This document shows positions 1 to 12,249 of a stretch of DNA of 64,000 bases, in pieces. Numbering within the stretch: the stretch's first letter is position 1; each line of letters starts with the position of its first letter. Both the position numbers and the translations under genes were made by a program. This stretch comes from Chelydra serpentina (taxonomy: Eukaryota > Chordata > Testudines > Chelydridae), in NCBI GenBank assembly GCA_037349315.1, contig JBAIAC010000051.1, positions 24,402,001-24,466,000 of the forward strand. Reading direction: 5' to 3'. The notes beneath the pieces are model-generated. The model saw nothing but the letters and a program-made list of their open reading frames with translations, was not told where the DNA came from and did not search any database.

Positions 1-279
1 CGGCCTGAGCGCCACGAGGCAGGCGGCGAGCCCAGCTGCGGCCCAGCTCTGCTGGCCGGAGCACCTGGGGGAGGGCAGCGAGCCTGGCCACAGTCCAGCT
101 CTGCTGGCCGGAGTGCTGGAGGGAGGGCGGCGAGCCTGGGCGCTGCCCCGCTCTCCCAGAGCGCGATGGGGAACAGCATGTTTTTTTGTTTTTTTGTTTT
201 TTAAATCCCTGAGCGCCGCCCCCCTCCAGGTGCTGCCCCAAGCATGTGCTTGGTAGGCTGGTGCCTGGAGCCGGCCCTG
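1..279. mobile_element. hAT-like non-autonomous element, left end outside window
   Basis: The right end reads GAGCCGGCCCTG, the same terminus as the complete element at 59976-60113. The body is GC-rich and holds about two and a half degenerate tandem units of 51-53 bp (near 26-78, 79-129, 130-155), each with the core GCTCTGCTGGCCGGAG. A T-rich tract follows at 181-202. The left terminus and target duplication lie outside the window, so class membership rests on the shared terminus. Confidence 0.55.
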
Positions 280-1330
280 GTTGGTATAAGGAGGATGAGG
301 ACCTGGTCATAAGCATTCTATAAATTGTCACAGGTTCGGTGTTTTGTTGACTATACAACAGCACATAACTGTTGGTTGCTTAGGTTCTTTTCTGCTTATG
401 TTGCTGGCTGTTTATCTTGAGCTGCCTTCACTGTTAAACAACATAGTGTTTGTACATGAGTATATGTATAAGTCCAAACTGATCCCAGGTGTAACTCCAT
501 TACTTTCAGAAGTGTTACACCTGGGTTGAATTTGGTTGATAGCAACAACTTTGGCCCTGGTGTTTATGTCCTTAAATTGCACTGCTTGTGAAAGTGGCCT
601 AAGTTATAAGGTCACTGACAATGTTTTAGGCCTACACATGGACTTCCCTTGGCAGTTATCCCATATTGAATTGCAGCCATGGGTTATTTTTTAACTAATG
701 TTTGCTGCAGAACAACATACAAACTTAATGTCTGGCCCATACTGCAAACTAGCTGGCCCTGCAAGAGGAAGAGTGGGGTGGAGAGCCAAGTCAAGCCTGT
801 GAAGAGGAAGAATTTGGTGGTCCCCTACCAGTTAATTTACAAGGGCCCTACTTCAGCAAAGCACTGAAACGTGCACTGGCTTCAGCAGAACTTAAACATG
901 GGCTGAAGTGTTTTGCTAAATAGGGATGGACTTAAGAACATGCTTAGCTTTAAGTACGTTGCTCAATCAGGGCCTAAAGTAGGAGGCAGTCTTTGTCTTA
1001 TAATGCGCCGTGATGTGAAATGCATCTAAAACAAGTCCATCGCTGGAATAAAAACGAAATGCACTTGGATACCATGGTGAAGAGGCAATCTTATCCAGGT
1101 TTTTGTAAGAAGCAACACAGCTCTACATGGCCTCTCTGGAAACACCAGACTAATAGCCCAAAGCATTCTGGTTTAAGGAACCCAGGAATTTTCTGAGATC
1201 CTAGAATGGAAGAGTGTTTGAAAGCACAAACCTTCTCCTTTGTTGCTCTAAAGTCTGCACCTTGCTCACAGATTTGCCCCCCAAGATAGCAAGTTTCTTG
1301 CCTGTGTGAATTTTAGGGCTGAGTTATAAA
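280..1330. other. Anonymous intergenic or intronic sequence
   Basis: Only short uninformative open frames. No conserved exon, promoter cluster or repeat with clear boundaries was recognised here. Confidence 0.5.
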
Positions 1331-1334
1331 CTAG

Positions 1335-1560
1335 GCCATCAGAGTGAATAATGGAAATCTTCTTTTTAAGATCAAACACTAGACTTTAACTGATGCTCAA
1401 CCTTCCTCCAAGCAGGGAAGTGGTATCCCTATTTCGGGGGGGGGGAGGGGCGGGGAGAGAGGTTAAGTTGATTGTCCAAAGTTACACCGTAAGTTTGGCA
1501 GAGCCTGAAACTAAAATTCTTGGCTCCTGGACCCCTGCTTTAGCCACTATCTAAAGCTCT
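1335..1560 (-). repeat. MIR/CORE-SINE-like remnant (low confidence)
   Basis: Contains AGAGGTTAAGTTGATTGTCC, then a cue resembling 'accession of balance' SINE text seen in MIR-type repeats (loss of material, gene-poor flank). A G-rich tract sits at 1435-1455. Strongly decayed; called only by resemblance to the clearer copies at 34190 and 62500. Confidence 0.3.
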
Positions 1561-3640
1561 ATATTCCCAAAGCTATTACCTTTACCAGCTAGGCAGCTAC
1601 AATTAGGTCTAGTAGGCTCAAAAATGGCTTTTTCTGATCTGTCAAAGGCCATGGAACGATGAATTCACAAGTGTTTTAATAATCCAGTGCTCACCATGAG
1701 CAACTCTACAGTAACAACCCTGTGTGGGCAATCCTGTTTCTGAGCAATCCTGGAACAACGAACCAGTCAGTGTGTCCAGTGGAAGACCGCTTTCAGTAAG
1801 GGCACAAGGGGTCCTTACTAATGGGAATACAGACTCTAGATCTCCAGCTGTTTGAAGTCAGTGGCATTGCACTGATTTACATGGAGCTCTCCTGACTTAA
1901 ACCAACTGATGAATTGGCCCCCATGGTGTTAATTGTAGAAGGGCTTGATGGGGGTCTTGCTAGCGTGAAATAAGTGGTCGTGTGAGGATAGTCACCAGGT
2001 CTGGCTCATAGCGAAAGGGAAAATAGGGAGGCCTTTGGCTTATTCTTATGGAACCGGCCCATACTGACACCAACTAAGCAATATCCTCAAATTGCTATCG
2101 ACTGGTTTTCCCCCTTTTGGGAAGGCGGGATAGCAGTAACATGCTACTTGTGTCTTAAAGTGACCGTGCCCCTGCCTCACTCTCTCACCAAGCGTTTTAT
2201 TTTGAACCACTGGATGCTAAAGAAAGAGCTGCAAATTGTTTCCTCAGTTTGTCTGTAAAGGGGCCCTTAAAAACCCTGGCTACACACCTGGCGGAGGGGG
2301 TTCTGAGTGCTGCACCCAACTATGGTTTGCCAAGCTAGAGTTTAACACTTAAGTCCTCCAACTTGCTCCTTTCCCACACGGAGTCAGGGAGTCCCCCCTC
2401 CCCAGGTGAGTAGGTCTCAGCTCCTTGCCTGAAGGACTTAGAGTCATATGGTGTATTACAACTACCAGAGCCTAAAGCAAAATAACCACAAGGAGAGAAG
2501 ACAGGGCACTAGTACGGCCCCTTCTACACACACAAGGTTTGTCTTCACGATGGCAGAGTAAACCTGGGAGTTGCTGCTGAGCTCTCCTCCACCTTCTCCC
2601 CCAACTTTAAAGGTGCTTTGGGCCCAGCTGGAGCCATAAACTGAAACCTAGGTGCTGCTTTCACTCAGGCTGGGAACCTGCCCACTTTGCATTGAGGACA
2701 CAAACTAAATCACTCAAGTCCGGATAGTCCTCCAGTGCCTTCCCACAATTCTGCCTGGGCCCAGGCAAACAGACTAGTTATCTGACCATTCACCAGGAAT
2801 TCAGCTGCTGAGCTTATTGCAGTGCAAAGACTCATGGGATATGACCCCAGGCAGGCCCATTGAGAGAAATCTGGAGCCCACTTCCCCCACTGCACTTTAT
2901 TTACACAGACTTAGATGTTTGGAGGGCGGGGGGGCTTAGTTTGGGGCCCTACTACAGTTGTCCCCCTTTCATCAGCCCTGCCCCCCAGGAGTCCTAATGA
3001 CACAGTGGGGAGTGCAGTACTGGTAACCTGGGTAGAACCTTGCAGTGTGGCTGCCCACACCTAAGCTCGGTTAACCAGCTGCCAGCCATCAGGGTTACTT
3101 CTGCAGTGAAAACATACCCATCATTAGCAGACTAGTTACTACTTCATGGGTGAGCAGGTTCCTTTCAAAATCAGCTCCATTTCCTGCTCCCTACCCCCAT
3201 CTATGAACCTCCACAATGACTGGAAGGGGGAAGTAGTTAACAAAAGGCACTTACAGCAACAGGTTCCTCTTTGTGTGAAGACATCCTAAGTGGCCTGCCA
3301 ATCTTACCTAGTATAATCCAGGGGATGTCCTACAAGATAATGCAGAATGACTTGGACGGTTCATGTTGCCTAGGGATCAGGTTTGAAATGCCTACACACT
3401 CTAGAATCTCAGGTTTGGGCTTTCAGAGGCAGTTCAGGCCTACAGCCCAAAGGCAGAGAAACTGAATTCCACCTAGTTGATGATCTCTTAAGTGAAACCT
3501 CAATCGAGGTCCTTATCTCTCCTGCACAGAGATAAGAGCCTGAAAGACCTTTCATAAGAGCTAGGGTTGCCTGGGTGTCCTTGGCCACAGTGTTTTTTCT
3601 GCTGCTGTTGCAACATCAGGCATAGCTGATGCCAAGCTCG
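1561..3640. other. Anonymous sequence, nothing recognised
   Basis: Mixed-composition DNA with scattered stops in all frames. No exon, RNA gene or bounded repeat could be supported. Confidence 0.5.
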
Positions 3641-3649
3641 GTCATTCAA

Positions 3650-4560
3650 GGTTTACTGTAAAGAATGCACAAGGGTCATGCTTAGCGAAGGGCACTCCCA
3701 GCATGTGTGTGTCATGGGTGATTCTTGCACTTTTGCCAGTACAGCCCATGAGTGGCACAAGCAGGGCGGTGCGGTCTGCCATACGAATACATTATTTATA
3801 GTCAGTACGGCGTACCGGAAAGAACATGGGGCTGTACCGCCTCAGCCCTTCCACACAGCTGTGTGCCTGCATTTCCTGTCCGGGGTCTGTACAGGAGCCC
3901 TGCCGGAGGACAGGGCTGAGGGGGGGGCAAGGCTAGGGGCTGTATAGCAGCGCGAGAGGAGCTGCCGGTGTGGGGCCGCCCAGCAGTCCAATGTTCTGCT
4001 TTTGCCCCTGCGGTTCAGGGCGATCCTGGGAACCCCACGCCGGCAGCTCCCCTGGCACAGCTGTACTGCCCTTAGCCCTCCCCCCACCCCCAAGCCCTGT
4101 CCAGACCCCGGACAGGACTCAGGAGACGCAGCTGTGTAGCAGGGCTAGGGGCGGCACAGCTGTGCCAGAGGGGCTTGGTTGCCAGTGCGGCTGTCAGAGG
4201 GAGCTGGTTTGCAGCTTTCTGCTGGCAATTCCCGAAGCAGGTGCGGCTCTGTGAGCCAGCTATTGTTCCAGAGAGCCAGCCCTCCTCTTCTCTTAGCAGC
4301 CCACACAGCAGCTGTGCCATATCCACCCACTGGGAGCGCTCCCCTCCCCCAGGTAACATGGGAGGGGGAGAGCATGGGGCCCTGGGGTGGGGTCACGTGG
4401 GGAGGTCACATCCCCTCCCCCCCAGTTGGTGCAGTGAATTCTACTTGCACCACTGCAGCCCACTGACTGTTGCCCTTCATCCCAGAGGCAGCTGTATTGC
4501 AGAGCTGGGGGAAGAGTCCTGTATGGATAGCTTGTGAAACGCACTTTGGGCTAACAACTG
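3650..4560. repeat. GC-rich block, probably repeat-derived
   Basis: Composition rises sharply and many overlapping open frames appear on both strands, as expected of GC-rich low-stop DNA rather than coding sequence. Short internal echoes are visible, such as the GTCCGGGGTCTGTACAGG stretch near 3878 and the related CTGTCCAGACCCCGGACAG near 4098 in the opposite sense. No terminal repeats or target duplication were found, so the class is unknown. A CpG island of a real gene is an alternative, but no promoter motifs stand out. Confidence 0.3.
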
Positions 4561-5212
4561 CTATTTCTGCATCTGTAGCAGAGCGAGATCTCTACAAGGG
4601 CTGGCATGACCTTCGATCTTAGCATGGGCCATGATCCCACTCCCACTAAAATCAATGGCAAAACTCCAAGGGAGGCAGGATCAGGCTCACTGTTTTGCCC
4701 ATGCCCTACAATCCGTGGCTATGGCCAACATGATTAGCACTTTGTGCCATAAACCACCCGGCCATTCACAGAAAACATTCCCTTCCTAGGGGATCAACTC
4801 GGCATTTGCCAAGGCTTGTGGGCAGCATCTAGCAGCTGTCTTCATGGCTAGAGAGTAACCTGCAATTGCCCCCTCACATCTGCAGTGCATCCTGCAAAGG
4901 TGCAGACATGTTGCTAAAGTAATTGGAGAATTGCTTTGTCTGTCAATCACTTTATCTGGATTTTTAAAAAGCTTGCTGAAGCTAAGCCGGTTTTGGCCCC
5001 ACTTACAGGAAAAAAGCTAGGGAACCTGGTTTAAAAATAATGTAGATGGGGGTGAGGGGCCCCTACTCCATCTCCATAATGAGACGTAAGCCTTGGACTG
5101 TCCAGGTTTTTAACCCAGTTGTGGAGACACTACTGGGTCCTGTCTACACTAAGTTGCATCTGTTGTCACTAGGTCCCTGGAGTCAGTTCCTGTAATGTAG
5201 ATGGCCTTAGAT

Positions 5213-6102
5213 TAGAGGTGGGCAAACTAAGGTCTGCAGGACCGTCCTGCCTGGCCCCTGAGCTCCTGCCTGGGGAGGCTCTAGACCCTGGCCCCTCCCC
5301 TGTTGTTCCCCCTCCCCCGCAGCCTCAGCATGCCACGCCGCCAGCGCTCTGGCCCACCGCTCCTGTTGGGCAGCGTGAGTGGCATGGCTGGCTCCAGCTG
5401 TGCAACAGGGCTGAGAGCTCCTGCTGCTCAGAGCAGTCTGGTAAAGGGGCAGGGGGCTGGATAAGGGGCAGGGGGTCCCAGGAGGCAGTCAGGGAACAGA
5501 GGGCAGTTGGATAGGGGGTGGTTAGAGGTGGGGGTGTGGATAGGGGTCAGGGAGCAGGGTAGGTTGGATAGGGCATGGGAGTCCCAGGGGGCCTGTCTGG
5601 GGGCAGGGGTGTGGACAGGGGCTGGGGCAGTCAGGGGGCAGGGGGGCTGGATAAGGGGCAGGGGGTCCCAGGAGGCAGTCAGGGAACAGAGGGCAGTTGG
5701 ATAGGGAGTGGTTAGAGGTGGGGGTGTGGATAGGGGTCAGGGAGCAGGGGAGGTTGGATGGGGTGGAGGTTCTGGGGTGTGTGTGTGTCAGGATGGGGAG
5801 CAGGGGAGGTTGGATAGGGCATGGGAGTCCCAGGGGGCCTGCCTGGGGGCAGGGGTGTGGACAGGGGCTGGGGCAGTCAGGGAGCGGGGAGGGGGGGTGG
5901 ATAGTGGCTGGGATCCTGGGGGGCAGTTAGGGGTGGAGGTCCCAGGAGGCAGTCAGGGGACAAAGAGCAGGGGGAGGGGGTTTGGATGGGTTGGGGGTTC
6001 TGAGGGGGGTGGGAAGTGGGCGGGGGCCAGGCTGGTTAGGGAGGCACAGCCTTCCCTACCCGGCCCTCCATAAAGTTTTGCAAAAATGTTTGCCCACCCC
6101 TG
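5213..6102. mobile_element. hAT non-autonomous element with internal minisatellite
   Basis: The termini are inverted (TAGAGGTGGGCAAAC at the left, GTTTGCCCACCCCTG at the right) and the element is flanked by an exact 8-bp duplication, CCTTAGAT at 5205-5212 and 6103-6110. That length is the hAT signature. The 890-bp interior is very G-rich on the plus strand and largely tandem repeats. No transposase is present, so it must have moved in trans. Confidence 0.85.
5451..5930. repeat. G-rich minisatellite, period about 190 bp
   Basis: The block beginning ATAAGGGGCAGGGGGTCCCA at 5461 recurs at 5651 with only a few changes over about 100 bp. A later segment (about 5790-5885) repeats the second half of the unit after an extra block containing a short GT run. 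Sub-units of 20-40 bp built on GGAGCAGGG and CAGTCAGGG give a nested structure. Open frames across it merely reflect the repeat. Confidence 0.8.
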
Positions 6103-6110
6103 CCTTAGAT

Positions 6111-9100
6111 ACTTTGTCCACTCCAGTGTTCAGAGTAATGACAGTCTCTTTTCTCCAAGTAGATATGCAGGAATCATTGTACCCACCAGTGAAATGCAGA
6201 CAATTCTGGGGTACAACATGGTTTAACAGCATTTGGCAGATACAAAACCTACATCCATCTAGCTGAAATTAAAGGTGGGGGTGTGGAATCTTCCCTCAAA
6301 AGGAGGGAAATGGCATATTGTGGGAGATGCAGGCATGTTACTGAGGCCAGCATACAAAGGAGAATGGGAGCATGAACTACAACTTCCATGAAGCACTATG
6401 ATGGCAATTTGTAAATGGACAGATCCAATTTTTGACTTTTGATTGGAAAAAAAGGTCAAACTTTTTACGGGGAAGACTGCCCCCCAACTCTTCCCAAGCC
6501 GTTCTAGTGTTTAGCACAGAGTAAAAGACACTGATAAACTCCCCACAAAATCTTCCCTCTTAACAGAACCCCACAGCTGCTTTGTGGAGTACTTTGTAAG
6601 GCACCCAGGGAAAACTCCTCCAAAAAACTGCACAGGTTTGCAGACTCCTCTATGCTTGGGACAGCATCCCACCACTTGGCTAGGTGAGCACGGTCTGGCC
6701 TTGGCCCTGCCTCTGCATCGCTGCCTCGAGTCTAGGAGCAAAGTGTCGTAGTGTGAAGTAGGGACTGGAGTACATAAATCTACGCCCCCTTCCCAGCTGC
6801 AGAGGAAGCTAGTCATGGAGTGACAGTTCAGACTATCTGTGGATGACCCTGGGTAGGGGACATCTGCTCACAGTCTGACAGTTAAGGGACTACACTGTGC
6901 CGGGTGAATGGACAAAAGCTTTGTTGTGTTTGGGCTGGAGAGAGAGGGGAAAAAAACCCAAACATAGATGTGGCTGGTGCCACCACGTTGTGTGTGATAC
7001 AAGGTGCCATCTATGAGACATCAACCTCAAGCCTCAGAGCAGCAACTCACAGGATGCAGAAGAAACACCCAGTTCTCCCCTGCATACGAGCAAGTACAGT
7101 CACTGTGGTACAACATTTTGGCTGACACTTGGTTTAGGCTGGAGCTCCGGAGGGGAGACACTGTTGTTATGGTCTCAAGGCACAAGATACGACCTGACGT
7201 ACCTTAACCCTTATCTGCCCTCAAAGGATTATAAATTCCTCTGGGTTTTTCTCCTCTCCACCTGCCACTCTGCTAATCCCATGCAGAATTTCCCAAGATT
7301 TTGTATAGGTTGTTCTCCAGTCAGTACTGCCTTTTCCCTAGGTTGACCCCTACCCTTAAGACTGACTCAGGAATTGGCAGCAGAGGAAGGTGGGCCAGCT
7401 GGAGTGGCCCCAACAGAAGGAAGAGGACCAGTCAGAATTCTGAACCCTGATTCATTCTCAGTTTCCAGCACCAAGAGGCTACCTCTTCCCTGCCACAGCA
7501 ATCCCCAGTGGCCAGACCCACTGTGGAAAGTAGGCAGTCTTCAAATGACACTCCCTTAAGGATAAACTTGCTTCTTAAGGATTAAGTTTGTCATCACTTT
7601 TCTGAAAAGTCCAATCGTTCCATATTTTTAAGCACTTAAACAGATTCAAATAAGAGTTTGTTTAAAGGCTTTAACAGTTTGTTTTCCGTAGATCTGCCTA
7701 CATAATTAGCTTTGTTTTGTGAATCACTATCTCTGCAAACAACAGAGAAGCTAAGACTAGAAGAAAGGAATAGCAACAAAGACCTCTGAGACATAGGTAT
7801 CCTGCTGAAGCTAGGAGTGGGGGAGCCTGTTTCTTTGTAGCAAACAGGGGCAGCAGATCTAGAATCGCAGGCTGTAATACTATTCAGAAAATGGCACCAT
7901 GATCCCAGAAACTTTCCATAAATACTACACAGCAGGACAGGGACTGACGACAAACACTACATTCTTCCTAAGCAGAGCTAAGAATACCCCGTACAGTCGT
8001 CACTATAATGCATTAAAGGCACCAATCAAATGCATTCCTATGATGCTCTTGGGAAATGCTATTTTCAGCTATTTCTACAAAAAAGACACACAAATAATTC
8101 CTCCCTTTGGTGTCTATAATCATCCTATTCTTGGAGATAAAAATGCTGTGCAATGAAAGAAATGTCACAATCCCAAGCTGTTAACTAGACCAGGATTTTT
8201 AAGAAATATATTAACCCCATAGCCCTTCAAGAGCACATCTGTGTTTTATGTGCTAGAGTAATCAACCACACGCGTAGGTCAGCAGCAGGACTTGAGCATG
8301 GAATCTTTGACACCACGGCAAACACCTCTAAACGCCATTAGCTAAAGGGAAAACTCCATTATATGGCAACAGTAGTAAGGTAATTATCCTAATAGCCACT
8401 GGAGGGGAATGCAATACATACTTTAAGTTTATTGCTCTAGCAAAAAAATAGGGTGAGGAGCTGTATGCAGCCTTCCAACACTGTAGTCACCTAGACAGTA
8501 ATGAGTTTTTTTGGATGCGTGAATGACATATCAATATCTTCATTAGCATCAATCTTCACAGCAAACGGTGGGGGTGCAGACCTTGTTCCTGGGCTCGTAA
8601 GTCTTCAAAGCAGCTTTGCAAGGCTGGGTTAGTGCACTTAGTCCATCATGATTTTTAAAAAAAAATCTCTGCAGATCAATCCTAGTGTCTATATGTGGCT
8701 GCCAACTAACAGTGAACTAAATCTATTAATGCATTTACCAAAGGGAACATTGTCCATGTTAATTGATGCTCAAAGTTAGCCAATTGCAGGATTAGGACCT
8801 ATGTAGAGCCATCGACTCCAGTGGCGTGTCACTTGTTCTCAAGGGTCGGTCTGTGAAGACTGAATTCAGGCTCGGGGCCTTATCGGTTATTAAATGCTGA
8901 AGAGGTGCTCTGTAGCTGGGAAATCTAATATGAAGAAAAATGTTTTTTATCAGTAAATTTTACATTCAGTGGGGAAGACTACTTTTGCTTTGATCGCTCA
9001 CATACTGTGGATCAAGGCACTCTGGCATTGTGCAGGAGAACCAGAAAAATGAAACTATCTCGTTTCATTCTCCAAGCTGAGTGAAATGCAGAAGGCAAAC

Positions 9101-9320
9101 AGACATCATACATGGGATTTGTAGCTATTTCAGGTGACAAAATAACCACTCTAAATAACTTGTGGTGGAGGGAAAGAAAGGTGTGTGTGGGGGTTCCATC
9201 CTTCCAAAAAATGTTATGCCTGGCAGCATCCCTTTAAGAATCCTGTCCCAACACCTCACTGAAGTTGATAGGTTTTGTTCTGTCACTGAAGTGGGCACAG
9301 GGGTATTCTCACCCTGGTGG
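6111..9320. other. Anonymous sequence, nothing recognised
   Basis: No bounded repeat, exon or regulatory cluster could be supported. The sequence becomes AT-rich from about 7560 to 9120. Confidence 0.5.
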
Positions 9321-9328
9321 GTCAGAAG

Positions 9329-9445
9329 CACTGTTCCCTCTAAGCTGTGCGCGCCCGCGCACACAGCAAAATGCCCCGCGCACAAAAATTTGCACAGAAG
9401 AATTTTTTTGCACACACGGCCTGTCAAAAATTAGAGGGAACATTA
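9329..9445. mobile_element. Short hAT-type MITE
   Basis: A 117-bp element with inverted ends CACTGTTCCCTCTAA and TTAGAGGGAACATTA, flanked by an exact 8-bp duplication GTCAGAAG at 9321-9328 and 9446-9453. The interior alternates purine and pyrimidine near 9349-9365 (GCGCGCCCGCGCACAC), a potential Z-DNA tract. It is too short to code. Confidence 0.88.
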
Positions 9446-9453
9446 GTCAGAAG

Positions 9454-12120
9454 TGAGGGAAGTACAAACCCCATGGCATACAAATACACTGCAACTCCCA
9501 ATGAAAACAGCTTTGCTGAAAGCAACACCCAATAGGTCAAATTTGTCCCCAATATAAATCCATTGGAGTCAGTGGCACTTCAGTGAGGATAAATGTAATA
9601 CATTACGTGCTGTATGTGGAGAAAAGTCAACAGTGGACTTCAAGTTATTACCCAGAAGTCTGGGCTTTGTTTCAACAGGCTGGGATATACAAAAGCACCA
9701 TGGTTTAGCGTGTGGATTTTTGGAAGCCACCTTGGTCTCCTTTTGATGCGGATATGTAACCATATTAATAGGAGTACCTGTCTATATGTCTATCAAGGGA
9801 TGAACAGGCCAATAGCTGCTAATTTTTATGTAAAACCATAAGACTGAATGTTAATCTGGAACATTTTACTTTCAAGATACAAAGGCCTCAATCCTGCAAT
9901 GAACACCATGGGACTGGAGCCCTGTATCTGCACAGCGCTCAGTCAGGGCTCTATGGGTGCATGGTTGATCTGCCTGGGCTGAGTTTATTGTAGGATCAGG
10001 GCCAAAGAAATGATTTCTTAGAACTCAGAAATCTTTACTCTTGGCTACAAGCACTAGATGTTTGTGCAAAATTATTCCTGCAAAGAAAAACTGCTGGCAT
10101 CTCATACATTCATTCTGAGATTTTGATGTAAACAGTGGAATGTTTACTGTGACAATTAGATTTTTTTTAAGCAGGTCTCTCTGCTGCTAGTGGGAAGAGT
10201 GGTGGGAAAACTTATTGAAAGACAATTTTTTTGCCTGAGACTAAATGTGGCATAATTATAAACTAGATTATAATATTACTGGAGCATTTAGGCGCCCTAG
10301 TCATGAACCAGGTTCCCATTGTGTGCAGTGCTGCACAAACAGAACAAAAAGACAGTCCCTGCCCCAAAGAGCTTACAATCTAAATATCATCCAACAGATG
10401 GAGACCGGCTGATGGGAGAACACAAGGAAACACAGACAATATTGGTCAGTTTGATAGGCTGTGGTCCCAGTGCACCAGTGGCCTAATCATTGTCAAGTTT
10501 TTTGTTTGTAGGTATTGTGGAAAAGGAGAGCTTTTTAAGGAAGGGAAGGAATAGGGTGAAACTCACCCCTGGGCAGAACACAAAGCCCCACACAAGTTTT
10601 AATCATGGCTTCTGATACACAGCATGCCCTTGTCTATGCTTGCAGAAAACCATGATCAATACCTGTTCAGCTGCACCCATTATTGACATCCCTGGTCAGC
10701 AGTGGATATTTCCTGTAGCAGGGACAGTGCTTTAATTTCCCTAGGCTAAATGGCATCTAGGCCTTGGTTTGGGCTCTGAGTGTGTGTGTGGAGGGGATAT
10801 ACCTAGCCCTTAGATTATTTCTACCCTGAGGAAATGTACAAAATGATCCCCCCCCACTCCTGACCCCAGGGCTTCCACTGGGTCTAGCATTGATGAACTG
10901 AAGCTAGACTCCCCCTTCCCATTGCTAAGAACCCACAACTACAGCCAGATTTTCAGAGGCTCAGCATCTCGCAGCTTCCATTGCTCTGACCAGTTAATGG
11001 AGGTGACTTACAGGAAGCTGCTGACTGCTGAGCCCTTATGAAAATCCAACCCCTAGAGTAGCCGATGATCTAATGACTTCTGACACTTCTAACCACCTGA
11101 AAAGCAAGTGGTAAGAACAGTTCCAGCAGCCAGAATTTGCCTGCAGTAGGGCTAATGTGCATCTAACACAAGTTCAGCTGAACAGTGAGATTTGTTGCTG
11201 TTCTTGTAAACTTCCATAGTGCAGAGAGGGTTGTCGCATACACGTCAATGTGCCAGTGCCGGTATTTGCATCTGTCAATCTGCTAAGGCCTAACATGAAG
11301 GACACCAGGGCCTTCAGCGGAGCATTTAAGCCTATGCCTAAATCCCACTGAAGTTAATGGGACTTCATGCATGCACTTAAGTGCTTTGCTGAATTGGGGG
11401 GGGGTCTAAAAATCTAACTAGTCAAAACTTCAATAATATGGGATGTACAGGATTTAGCTTAAATAAATCTGTAACTAGTATTTCATGATAGAAGTTATTT
11501 GGGCTGGAAATGCTGCCAAGAAAGGTACACCAGTTTTGCATGGGATGCAGTTGAAAGTTGTTTGATCTAAAAAAGTTTGAGTTTGACTGACTCAAGCCGC
11601 TGTAAATAATATGTTTAAAGAATTTTCTCTCTTCTCCCCCCTTAGCTATATTTATGGAGCAGCCATGTCACTAAAATAACTTTCCTATTTATTTTTTCTA
11701 GTTAATGGAGCAATCTAGGATCTGCATCACTGATTAGGTATTAAAGGATATTTTATGTGGAACATTTTTATCCAGCCCTAATATTTCATTTCACTCAAGT
11801 ACTATGGCATAGGTGAACATTTTGTCATCTTAATTGTATGAAAAAAAAAGGTTAGGTTTGCTAATCTGCGTATGTCAATACTAAATTATAGATAGTGAAG
11901 CAACCTCCACGTTCTGGCTAGCAGTGTAGCTACCACTAAGGATAACTTCCTAGAGCAAAGGTGAACATTAATATTCCCCCCCCTTGCTCAGGCTTATTCA
12001 GTTGAGCAGCCTGACCTTGCCTTGCTTGGTAAGGCAAAGATAAAAATATTACCGACCGTCTTTTGCCTACAAAGCTGTTAAAGGAATGTGCTGCAGACCA
12101 GCACTGAGCACATTACATCC
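9454..12120. other. Anonymous sequence with one old repeat
   Basis: Apart from the repeat at 10285-10450, nothing recognisable. Short homopolymers occur (G run near 11397, A run near 11840). Confidence 0.45.
10285..10450 (-). repeat. MIR/L2-like old interspersed repeat
   Basis: Carries the phrase GTGCTGCACAAACA followed by AAAGAGCTTACAATCTAAAT, an arrangement seen in widespread amniote SINE/LINE tails. A related but weaker copy lies at 26255-26340 (GTGCTGTACAAACATG, then AGAGACTACAATCTACTTG). Boundaries are not sharp. Confidence 0.45.
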
Positions 12121-12180
12121 CTCAGCACAGGTCAAAAGAGGACAACTTCAATATGTGTTGTGGAGGCGGGCCGGCCTGGG

Positions 12181-12247
12181 TGACGTTTCAATGTCATATG
12201 CAAATCACGCTCACGTCACCACAGGCTTCCAATCCCAGGGAGCCAAT
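12181..12247 (+). promoter_or_regulatory. Promoter-like cluster: CRE-like, octamer, CCAAT boxes
   Basis: Within 67 bp lie a CRE-like TGACGTTT (12181-12188), a perfect octamer ATGCAAAT (12198-12205), a second CRE half-site CACGTCA (12212-12218) and two CCAAT boxes (12229-12233 and 12243-12247). The octamer and CCAAT boxes face the plus strand, so a start site near 12280-12320 would fit. No TATA box is evident. There is no clear coding exon downstream, so the product is unknown. A chance cluster or an enhancer is possible. Confidence 0.45.
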
Positions 12248-12249
12248 GG

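Noticed and set aside
5218..6073. Several open frames of 65-121 residues with a repeated Gly-rich protein
   Set aside because: They are products of the minisatellite inside a hAT element.
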